From Meloidogyne chitwoodi (lineage: Eukaryota > Nematoda > Chromadorea > Rhabditida > Meloidogynidae): 64,000 nt of DNA. The stretch is from assembly GCA_015183035.1 (NCBI GenBank), contig JACZZP010000005.1, forward strand, positions 1 through 64,000, written 5' to 3'. A model generated the notes under the pieces. That model made no database searches, was not told the DNA's origin, and saw only the letters and a list, made by a program, of their open reading frames with translations. Below, piece by piece: positions 28,932-44,016 of the stretch (its first letter is position 1; each line of letters opens with the position of its first letter). The position numbers and the translations under genes are program-made.

Positions 28932-29620
28932 TCAAAAAAAGGAATAAGAAAAATTATGAAATATGAGGGAAAATGTTAACTGATGAACATTCTCGATTAA
29001 AAATTGACAGAAATGGTATTTATAAAGAGTAAGACATTATTGTTCATTGCGCGATTGAAAAGGCAAGAGAATATTAAAAAATATAAAGGAACCTACATGA
29101 AAACGAACGTGGGTTCGCACGCTCTAAGCATTTTTCGTTAGATATACCCGTAAAATTTTTCGTTCAATTTTCCCTTAACCAGTTGTCGTATACCGAAAAT
29201 ATGTAAACCGTTAAATTTTTATTTTCCTGCACATTTTTATTCTTATTTTAATTCAATATTTTTCAAATTATTACTTTAAACATACATTTTTCATTGCCTC
29301 CTCGTTGTTTCAAATAAAAAGAATCGATTCAATGAGTTGTTAAATATGTAAACATTGTATTATAGTATTTAGCTATATGTATACGTAATAATATTAAGTG
29401 ATTTTATTCTATCCACTAGTACTTTTTTCTGTAAAATATAAAGTAAAGCGGCTGAACCCACCCCAGAAAATAGCAAAACATTGGGTGGGATTGAACCTGA
29501 GAGTCTCGGAACGGGACTGTAATATTCAACCATCCCACCGCCTATCGAAGGCTTCCCTTTTCATTTATTAGCTAGCTGACAACAAACAGCCGGCCTTACA
29601 ATAACATCCTTTTTATCATT
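28932..29620. other. Intergenic region with tRNA-like sequence
   Basis: About 690 bp between the saposin-like start and the potassium channel stop. Apart from the tRNA-like element at 29484-29540, I see only AT-rich sequence. Confidence 0.5.
29484..29540 (-). ncRNA. tRNA-like pseudogene or SINE head with an internal B box
   Basis: On the minus strand a 7-bp outer stem, GGTGGGA paired with TCCCACC, encloses about 45 nt. The segment at 29487-29497 reads GGTTCAATCCC, a full match to the RNA polymerase III B box. The region near 29520-29532 (TGGTTGAATATTAC) is a weak A box, and AGTC/GACT could form an anticodon stem. The T arm and acceptor stem overlap, so a normal cloverleaf does not fit. A degraded tRNA or tRNA-derived SINE fragment is more likely than a functional tRNA. 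Confidence 0.4.
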
Positions 29621-32600
29621 TTAATTATCCTTTTCTCCATCAGTTGGAATTAATGGCACACGTACAATTGAAAATGCCGGATTCGTTAAATACTAAAATC
29701 AAATTAGTTTTATCAAAATAAAAAACAAACATCAACTTCCATTGTATCCAAACTACTGGTCGACTCAATAACTGATACTTCCGTTAACTCTTCTCCTAAA
29801 GTCTGAACAACACGACTAAGTACGCCTGAATTTTAAAATAAACATTTCAAAATAATCTTTTTTTATTTGAACAAATTAACCTGTTTGGATGCTTAGGTCC
29901 ACCTGCGAAAATAAAAATTGAAATCGAGTTATTGATTTTTTATTTTATTGTTCTATAGGTGAGACGACATTTGCGCCGTTGACATTTGCGCCGCGACACT
30001 TGCGCTGCGACTTATGCGGCGACGACTTTTGCGGCGACAACTTTTGCGCCGACGACTTTTGCGCCGGAAATATTTTAAAACGCGACATTTGCGCCGTCTT
30101 TAAATTAAAAAAAAAGTAATATGTATTTATTAAAGGATTAAAAAAATTAAACTAAAATGTGGGAGCAGGCCAGTTGACCGCAGCCCAGTTGACCGCGCCC
30201 AGTTGACCGCAGGTCCAAGGCCGCTCTTCTATCAATCCTAGATAAAACATAAGAATCTTACCCCTCTACCAATTAATCACTGAATTAATTATTTTGTTGT
30301 AATTTGCGCCGTAGAATGACGCATGTACCAAAAGTCAACCAGGGATGGGCTCCCAAATGAAGAAGTCATAAAACACTCCCAATAGGTCCAAGTTTGGCGT
30401 GTTTCCAGCAAACTTCGATCCTTATAACGTTTGTTTAAAATCGTTCAATCAAGACGATTTTGGTCTCATTCGATAGGTCACGAAGAGCTCTTTCGAATGA
30501 GATATCATAATCATATTGAATTTTTACCCTCAAAAAGAGCTCCCCCCCCCCCTATGGTTTTTCGATTTTCGGGGGTCTGTAACTCGGTTCAGGAACTCGT
30601 TCGACTTCTTCCACCCCTAGATCGACTCAGTTTTTCGAGAGCTATCGAATGACATTATACTTTCCCGGATTGAATCACAAAGAAAATACCTCTTTTACGA
30701 CAGGAAATTCCTTTAATATTACTTTTTTTTTTAATTTAAAGACGGCGCAAATGTCGCGTTTTAAAATATTTCCGGCGCAAAAGTCGTCGGCGCAAAAGTC
30801 GTCGCCGCAAATGTCGGCGGCGCATAAGTCGCAGCGCAAGTGTCGCGGCGCAAATGTCAACGGCGCAAATTGCAACCGTTCTATAAACCAAGAAAATTTT
30901 AATTTTTGCATGTTTTTACTACTACAATGAAACAAAGTCAAAATACCGTATTAGATGCTGGTTTTTATCTAATCTAAATTTAAGAACCATTCGTGCCGTT
31001 TTGTCCTTTCTGCATGCTAAATTTGCCATTCGATCCATTTGATGCTTTTGCCGTTCCAATTGACTGATTGCCTCTCGTCGAACATTTAAAAATTCTGAAA
31101 TATCACGAAGCGGAACATCATAAAGACCGGTTAATGTAGCCAAATCCCCTCCAGCACTCAACCAATTTTCTAACCAACGACTAAATAAATAGATGATTAG
31201 GGTTTTTAATTTATTAACTGATAAGAACCTATAGTATTCTAACTCAAAGCGTACTCCTCTTAAATTGTCACTTGTAGAAGGCCCAACATTAGATGATAAC
31301 CATGATCTGATATATTCAAGATCAACATATGACGTATCTTTGGATGATTTTTTAGAGCTTGTCATTTCATTTTGATTCAAAACAATAAATTTACTTAATG
31401 GTATCATTTTGATGCTTTTTTTTCCACCTTATAATTTGTAAAATATATTATAATTGAAAAATTTAGAGACATTTCTGCTGTACTTACCTTCGTCATTGAT
31501 TCCTTCATTTCCTTTTCTTTCTATGAGGTTCTTTTGAAAATCAAAAGTTGAAGACTTTGACTGCCGCAGAACCATCTGTCCTCTTCTTTTCTCATCAAGT
31601 AATTCAGGAAAAAGACGAATAAGTTGAGCCCATTCAATAGAACTGAGTGGAATAAGTTGTTGTTCTGTTGGTTGTGAATGAAGACTTTTGTAGTCTTTGT
31701 ATAGTGGATTCCGTCTCATTGCCTCAATTATTCCAGTCTGTCGATCCGTTAATAATACAACTTCAGAAAGGTCAAATGGAAGGGCAGCTAAAATGGATTT
31801 TTGTTCTTAAAATTTTTAATGGAAACATGAACATCTACTTTAACTGTAAAATTGATAAAGGTACATACATACGTAGTATGTAAAATTAGAATGAGAAACT
31901 CAATAAATTCGATAACTTCATAAAGAGAACATACACGGGCCTGAAGGTTCACTTGACGCAGTTGTTTTTGTTGTTCCCATTATTCCTTCCAACATCATTT
32001 TCTTTGAGGATATATTTAACCTCCTTTTATTCACATCTTTCTCTTCGTAATTAGTTTTTTCGAAATTTTTGACCAGCGTTTGTGAGGTTGTAAGCAAGTC
32101 TTCTTTTTCCATCTTGGTAACTTTCTCTTCCTCAGAATTAGTATTTTTTTCCTTTTTTTCTAATTGTTTTTTCTCAAGTGTATTACGGGTCAAAAGCTTC
32201 TTAGAGGAAGGACGAATTGTTTGTTTTATTGTTTTTTGTGTTAATTTTTCATTTACTTTCGCTGAGTGTCCTTCCTTACCTCTCCAGAGAGTGATAACCT
32301 TTTCCATAAGAGATTTCCTTTTATCTAAATTTTTGCTATTCAAACATGTTAATTGCATTATCAAACTCACCTTCAACGTCTTGACTATTTTGTTTCAAAT
32401 AATCTGTCTGCGTCCATTTATTAGTTTCCGATCCAACCTTATTTAGTTTCACGACTTCAACTAACTCCAACATGGCATCAGTTTGTACCTGAAACTTGGT
32501 GATATCTTTGTTATTGTAAAATTTATTAGAATTTTTATTAAAAATAAATAAATGTTTATGATATTACAATAGAACCTCTGAATTATCCATAAATTGAACC

Positions 32601-35600
32601 GGCTCATCTATGAAATCAGACGTAAAGGTCGATGCTTAAAATAAATGTATTTCTTGACGTTTTATAAGTATGTAATTTAAACCTCTCAATCCATCCTTTC
32701 TACAGCCAAAAGATGCTGTTTCATCACTTTTCATTATCGATAAAAGTGTATCCAATTGTTCAAATTTATCCAAAAGTAACATTTCTTCCTGTACTATTCT
32801 CTGATCTTTCTCCTCTTCTTCTTCACAACTTATTTTATCTTTATCCTCTTTCCTCATCTTCGCTGCTCTAAGAACTTTAATCTCAGAAAGTAGCACTAAC
32901 TTGTCCTGTGTTTAAAAATTATACTTTCTTTAAATCTTTAAAACAAATTTGCATTAAAATAGTTATATCACCTCTTTAGTTAAACGTCCTCCATCTGCAT
33001 CAGAAGAGCTGGATGAAAATGTCGCTCCTACATCTTTTAATTTGTTTTGTTCAACTTTGTGTAATTTTATTTTTGCCTTTTGTCGTCTTTCTTTCACTTC
33101 ACCCAACTTTTCACGTAAAACGTCCACCTCCTATTTATTATAATTTATTTAAGCTATCTTAAACAACATACTTGATCGTCAAGACCGAAAGCCTTCTTAA
33201 GATCGAGCATATCCTTCTGTATGTTTGCAAATGGACTGCTTCGTCCATGAGTTGCTGCTTCCAATACAGCAATACTTTCTTCGCCATTAACATGCGCAAA
33301 TGCAGCGTTCTTTTGGAATGTACTACTTAATTGAGTTTGAGATGGTCTATTAATAAGTATTTGAAAATCAGTCTGTATTCGTTTACCACGAGAACAAAGT
33401 GAAGATCTGTCAACAAATTTTAAGTCAAATTTCGACAATTTAAAAAAACATAATCATCAAGATTTAATCAATCTATCTCACCTTTTATATTCATTGTCAG
33501 TCTGACTTTCGTTTTCCAGTACAACAAATTCATTCTGTGTGGATACACAACGTTCGACTAGTCCGCAAAGAGGACAACCAATCTGTGAAGCTAATTGATC
33601 GGATTTACTATATACAGTCTGAAAGATTTTTTTATCTAATACTCCGTTTATTAAAATTTATTGCCTGTATTGCTACATTTCGCATGAAGCGTAGTCCTTC
33701 CCGAGTTTTCTTTCTTCTCTCTCTTTGCTTCAATCTTTTATTTAAATCTACATCGATCTTCGATTTATTCTCTGCTTCTTCATTGTCACTTGTTCCAAAA
33801 ACAGTGGAAGCCATGTGAATAGTTACCCTAGGAGGTGGTTCGCTTTTGCGTGCAACTTAATTTTAAATATTTAAAGATTTTTAAAATATTTATAAAATCT
33901 TTTATACCTTTTTCTAAACCATAATCTTCAAGTTCAATTTCTTCCATTCGTTGCATTTGCTGTGATCGCTTAGAGCTAACACTCAACCTTCTTTCGGGCA
34001 AATCATCATCACGACTGCTTCCACTTGTCATTAAATAATGTTGGTTTAACGCTGAAAGACCAGAAGAAGAAAATTCTGCACTCTAAATATCATCAAACAA
34101 ATTAAAAGAACTCTTCATGAACCTCTTCTTCAATTGGATAGTCAAAAATGTCGTCGCTACTTCCTTCATCATCCTCAAGAATGCGAATAATACATGAAAC
34201 TTCAGGTTGTATTCCTTGATTACGCAAAGGTCTAATCAGAATTTTCAAAATTAATTATGAATTAAATTATTTACACTGTAAAAGTGTTAGTACAACGGTC
34301 AACAAAAATCTGGCTCAAAATTTCAGTCTGGAATTCCCATTCTGTTTCTTTGTCATGAAGTGAAGGAGAGCACTATATAAAGAATAATTGACTAATAAGA
34401 TTAAAAATCTTTTTTGCTTCTAATAATTGTAATTAACAATCATCACCTTATTAGCCAAATCATTGACTTGAATAGTTTTATTGGATAATATTGAAGTCAA
34501 ACTATTAGTCTGAACTGCAACTTCAAGACTCTGAGCGTTGAACTCCCGATTATCTTCCTTGTCAGTCAGTTCATCTGCGCGCGAGATGAAGAATTTGTGG
34601 GCTTTTTGAAGAGGTATCTGTTCTTTAATGAAAAAATAAAAAAAATTTTAAGAAATAAACTTGTTTGGGTGTGTGCGCTCCTTCGCATTTTTCCCTGTTG
34701 GTGTGCCTGAAAATTTTTGACTATAAGTGCAACAAAAATGTTGAAAACAAATCTAATAGATATCTATTTTATGATCTTAAAGTTAGTCATGAAAGAATAA
34801 AAAATATAAAAACAATAAACCTTCTCTAGAAATTGGTTGACTCGTTCATCACTTTTTTCATCAAAAATCTTGCAAAACGTTGGCCTACCATTCTCCTCGT
34901 TAAGTTCGGTCAATACCTCAGGTAAATCAACTCCCATCGAGCGTGCGTCTTCTTTAAATTTATTCATCAAACGAATGCCCTGAAAATAAATTATAAAATT
35001 CCAAATTTGAAGACAATAACTTGATTTTTGCTAATAAATGGCATCAAATACTTGCAGCGAGCATTAAAACCGGTCATTGCTCCCTTCATTGCCTCTAAAT
35101 CACCACTAGCACAAGCTTTCATGTATTGCTTAATTCAAAGAAAAATTAATGGCAAATTGTTTTAATTCAATTGGGATATTTACATAAACTCAGAAAAAAA
35201 TTAGATACCTGAAGCATTTTGTTAAGAATTTCCATATAAAGTTGTGCAACTTTCTCTTGAACAACGCTTATGCAAACATTTACAAGAGATAAACCAACAA
35301 CGACCACAAAAAAACTCATAATCATATACTTGAAATATTTTTATTTTAAATTAAGAAATTTTTTTAGAAAATATACTTGTGGATGTTGAGGAGTGATGTC
35401 TCCAAAACCAATTGTGCTCATGGAGATAAAAAAGAAATAAATTGAAGTAAAATAACTCCATTCTTCCCAAAGACAAAAAATGGCAGCTGCCAAGAAAATC
35501 CATCCAGTTGTTAAAACTAATGCGATAAGTATTGGTGTATTATGCTGTGATTTCCCAGATGAGGAAGGAGGTGTCTTCTCCACAAGCGTTTCTTTGGAGG

Positions 35601-38237
35601 CAGTTAAATGACCTTGCTGTTGTTCAGCATCCTCTAATGAAACATTTAACGAGTTTCTACATGAGTTTCTTATAATTTAATATTACTTAATTTAAGATAA
35701 AACAGACCTCGATTGAAGCGGCGAAGTTGAAGATTCTCGCAAAGGAAAACCTTGAAACTCATTAAGTCTTAATTGTACTGTCGTTTTAGTTTTTTCAGTT
35801 GTTAAATCAGTAGGTGTCTTCGAAGATGATGATTTTTCACGAGAAGGCAGTGACAGAAAAATCTTTTTGGCAAGTAAACCATAACTAGGATCGACTATAG
35901 ATTCGATTTGAAATGGCTCCAAATTGTCGAGAAGAGAGCCTTTGCCAAATGCGCATTTAAGTGAGTGTTTCTATTAAATTATTTTTTATTAACATATACA
36001 TATTAATGGTTTAATCTATAATTTCTGACTTGAGAACTAAATTTTGTTGTTTGAATTTTGGATGATTGTGATTTTACTGTCTTGATCTTATTCATTGACA
36101 CATTTGATTGTGTTGATAAAAATGAAGACGTTGAAGAGCTGCTGGACGGATGATTTTCCTCTGGTTGTTCACTAACAGTCAATGTAATCGTGTTTGGAAT
36201 TAACCTCAGACGTGAAAGAATGCGACAAATGGCAATATAACGAAGAAAAGATTCCTGAGTGTCAAGGCGAATAAAACGAAACCGTACTCCTAAAATGAAG
36301 AAAATAAATACAAAAGCTAGAAAGGCAAAGTCAAAACATACCTAAGTAGTATATCACATCGTCAAAAAAATTCGATGTTTGCTTCATACGCTTAAGAAGG
36401 AAAGTACTAAGCTGGTCAAGTACGACAATCACTTTAAAAAATTGATTAATTTTATAAATAAACCAACTCATTGGAATGCCACAAATTGCGTAAATAATTG
36501 TTGCAATACGCCCAGCTATAGTAATGCACGCAATGTTCCCATATCCTGAAAATTAAAATATTCTAATTACTGTTCTGATAAATATCTATAGAAGAAACTC
36601 ACCAACTGTTGTATATATCGTTGCACAATAAAGGATCGCTGTTGTAAAGTAAATACAATTGCATAATTATTTTATTGATCTTGAATAGTACAAAGATAAT
36701 TCAAATAACTTACACATCCAAAAAGTCCATTGCGACGTTTCAATTGGTAACCCGCAATCGATGGCCTGTTCAAATTCAATGACAGCCTGGAATCGAATAA
36801 AAATATGGGTTATAAATGTGTTAAAAATACCTGTTTCCAATGCTGATTTTTTTCTAAGATCCTTCTTGTTTGATGAATCTGTTGTATTCTAACAAGGGAA
36901 CATCCTTCACTTTGACTATGAATTTAATATTAATTTTGGTACCAATGGATAGAGCAACCCCGACTTCCTATTGTGAAGTAAGTGTCTTTTTCTTGCAAAA
37001 TGGCTTTGAACCGAGTTATAGCCGTTCAAAGTTTCTGTTTTTGGGAGCGCTAGAGTAAAGAGAAGAAAGAGGGAAAAGAAGAGAGAGACAAGGCAGACCC
37101 TTTTATAACCTCTAATGCTTTTGACCATTTTTTAACATTTCACGCTGCTTACCCTTTTTTCCTTCTCTTCTTTTAAATTGAAAACGGATGGCTGACTGCC
37201 TACCGTCTCTCCGACATTAACCTCACTATTTTCGCTTATAAGGAAGCAAAGAGAGAAAAGAGAAAGAAAAGGTAAATAAAGACAAGAGGAAAAGTCGCTC
37301 TCTTCCTTTTTCTTTTTACCCAATACTCTAGCGCTCCCAAACGCAGAAACTTTGAACGCTTATAACTTTTTTTAAACTCATTTTGCAAGAAAACGGAACT
37401 TACTTCATGATAGGAAGTCGGGGTTGCTCTATCCATTGGTACCAAAATTAATATTAAATTCATAGTCACAGTAAAGGATGTTCCCTTGTAAGAATTGTAT
37501 TTTATAATTATTGAATTTTAATTTTTAGGAAAACTCACTTAAAAAGCAGTGAAGCCCTGGCCATCTAAAAATAATGTTTATATAAAAAGGTACTGAAAAA
37601 CTAAATAGCACTAACAACAATAAATTTTCCCTCAAAATTACCTATATACATATATTCAAATTTAAATACATCTCACCAAATGGTATTCGCGTGCCTCTGT
37701 TCTAATTTCCTCATCATAAGGCACTTCCAGCCACATGAATAAATTAGCGCCAACTACCGTATAAATTGCAACAATCCAAAGCAATTTTGTGGCACTAATG
37801 AAATGCTTGATGAGGCGTAAAAGTGCCAAAATTAGCCAAGTAAAATTACCTGAAAATATAAAAGAAATAATCATCATATAATGATTTACTATTTGATGAT
37901 TCCTTAAATGTCGAAATTAACTGATCATTGGAAGGCAAAATTAAAAGTTTCTCTGTAGCATAGAGATTTCTATTTTTATCGATGGGAATCTCTTGAATAA
38001 AATCTTGTTTCGTCTCTTTCTTCAGTCCAAGTTCAATGTTTTCACTATCCCTTACATTTTGACCTTCATCGACGTTTTCAATGTTAATTATACTGAATTA
38101 AAATCATATAATTAGATGCAAAAATTTTTCCAATTTCTAAATCTTTCACACATTGTCACGAGTGTGGAGAAAAAACCCCAAATACAATATAAAAGTAAAA
38201 TTACTTACCAATACGACCTATCATTTCCATCGTTCAT
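29621..38237 (-). CDS. Two-pore-domain (TWK) potassium channel with an exceptionally long cytoplasmic tail
   Basis: A K2P channel. The first exon reads MNDGNDRSYC (38237) and is followed by an acidic N-terminus. M1 is LLWIVAIYTVVGANLFMWLE. The first pore is CATIYTTV spliced to GYGN (filter TVGYG). A long loop with poly-Ser follows, then WIFLAAAIFCLWEEW and the second pore STIGFGD (about 35410). M4 is FFVVVVGLSLVNVCISVVQEK, then YMKACASGDLEAMKGAM, typical of nematode TWK channels. By my splice model the frame continues for about 1000 more residues to 29621: acidic and coiled stretches, CPLCGLVERC, repeated QTD-type motifs (SQTDNE, IQTDF, VQTDA, WTQTDY) and a C-terminal VRVPLIPTDGEKDN. The total is about 1650 residues, against 300-700 usually. 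One intron (about 33680) has a GC donor. Two transposable elements lie in introns. The tail could be a separate gene if my joins near 34700 are wrong. Confidence 0.75.
30171..30210. repeat. Three copies of CAGTTGACCGC inside the MITE
   Basis: The 11-mer CAGTTGACCGC occurs at 30171, 30186 and 30200, 14-15 bp apart, just inside the left inverted arm. It may be a subterminal transposase-binding array; this is an inference. Confidence 0.6.
30460..30660 (+). repeat. Satellite-like monomers embedded in the MITE
   Basis: TCTCATTCGA, 19 nt and TCGAATGAGA occur at about 30469-30507, then a T-rich and C-rich stretch, and a second diverged copy around 30610-30655 (CGACTCAGTTTTTCGAGAGC then ATCGAATGACATTATAC). 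Arm sequence, 19-nt spacing and the AGAGCTCTTTCGAATGA run match the satellite core at the left of the window. Confidence 0.8.
36893..37488. mobile_element. PIF/Harbinger-type MITE, TAA target duplication
   Basis: The ends read CAAGGGAACATCC and its reverse complement, each flanked by TAA (36890-36892 and 37489-37491). Inverted arms extend about 170 bp (36893 to about 37065, and about 37310 to 37488) with a low level of mismatch. The interior is purine- and pyrimidine-rich and non-coding. A 3-bp TWA duplication with long terminal inverted repeats is characteristic of PIF/Harbinger elements. It sits in an early intron of the potassium channel gene, directly against the 3' splice site. Confidence 0.88.
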
Positions 38238-38695
38238 TGCAGTTTTTGTTTATTCAAAAGCATTTACAAATGCTAAGGCAAAAATTAAACAAGTTCAAAA
38301 ATGTTTGTCCCTTTCCATCGAGCAAATATAATTGAAGTATCCAAAAATTGACTTTGTTATTGCCAATGTAAATGAACATTGAGGCAGCATGAACATTTTA
38401 AAGTTTGTACATATATATATTGATTTTGAACAATCCTGTAATTTTAAAACTAATTTTTTATTCTCACAATTAACACTCAAAATTTAAAGATACATAGATA
38501 ACGTTAGTGTGTAAAGCACAGAAGATTAAAACTGTGAGATGTTCGCAACACAGAAAAAAATAAAAATTACAGAAAAACTGATTAAACACATACAAATTTA
38601 ATAAACAAGTAATTATAATAAATGTCATTTTATGTCTTTTAATCGTGTATATTAAATAATTGTATTCAATAGAAAGAAACCTCAACTTCAATTTT
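38238..38695. other. Intergenic region, USP7 stop to TWK channel start
   Basis: About 460 bp with no supported gene; AT-rich. It probably includes the potassium channel promoter, as both genes run on the minus strand. Confidence 0.5.
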
Positions 38696-43653
<4,958 letters not shown>

Positions 43654-44016
43654 TTGATAGCCAAAAATTTGCAATAAGGAATAAGCAATTAAAAGTAATG
43701 AATAAGCAACTTAAAAATAAAATCTAAAAAGTAACAAAAATTTACGCAAATAAAAAAAAAAGAAATCCATCAGAATAGAACTAAAACACAGCGCATATAA
43801 ATAGAAGAAATTTGTAGACAAATATACGGTTTTACAGAGAAAGTTAAGAAATTAGAGTCTCGGTTCAATATGAAATGTTTAATTGCTCCGAGAAGGTGTT
43901 ACATCGACTCAATAAGACATCTCTCTATTTTATCAAAGTTTCGTTCCGAAAAATATAATATTGATATTTGGAAAGGTTTGGGACGGTTCAAAGTAGGCAA
44001 TTCATACTAAATAACC
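43654..44016. promoter_or_regulatory. USP7 upstream region
   Basis: About 360 bp between the USP7 start and the transposon's left end. With 46859-46905 it would form a 410-bp divergent promoter before the insertion. I see no gene. Confidence 0.5.

Larger units (their letters stand above)
29958..30877. mobile_element. Non-autonomous DNA transposon (MITE) with long terminal inverted repeats and 8-bp target duplication
   Basis: GTTCTATA occurs directly at both edges (29950-29957 and 30878-30885). The element begins GGTGAGACGACATTTGCGCC and ends GGCGCAAATTGCAACC. Imperfect inverted arms of about 170-180 bp (to about 30137, and from about 30710) consist of short tandem TTTGCGCCG-type blocks and are strikingly GC-rich for this window. 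There is no coding capacity. The 8-bp duplication fits hAT-like or Merlin-like transposases, but the ends do not match a class I can name with confidence. It lies in the last long intron of the potassium channel gene. The interior holds three CAGTTGACCGC copies and satellite-like monomers. Confidence 0.88.

Noticed and set aside
37060..37323. Short hydrophobic frames inside the second MITE
   Set aside because: They lie in pyrimidine-rich element DNA and mirror each other through the inverted arms.
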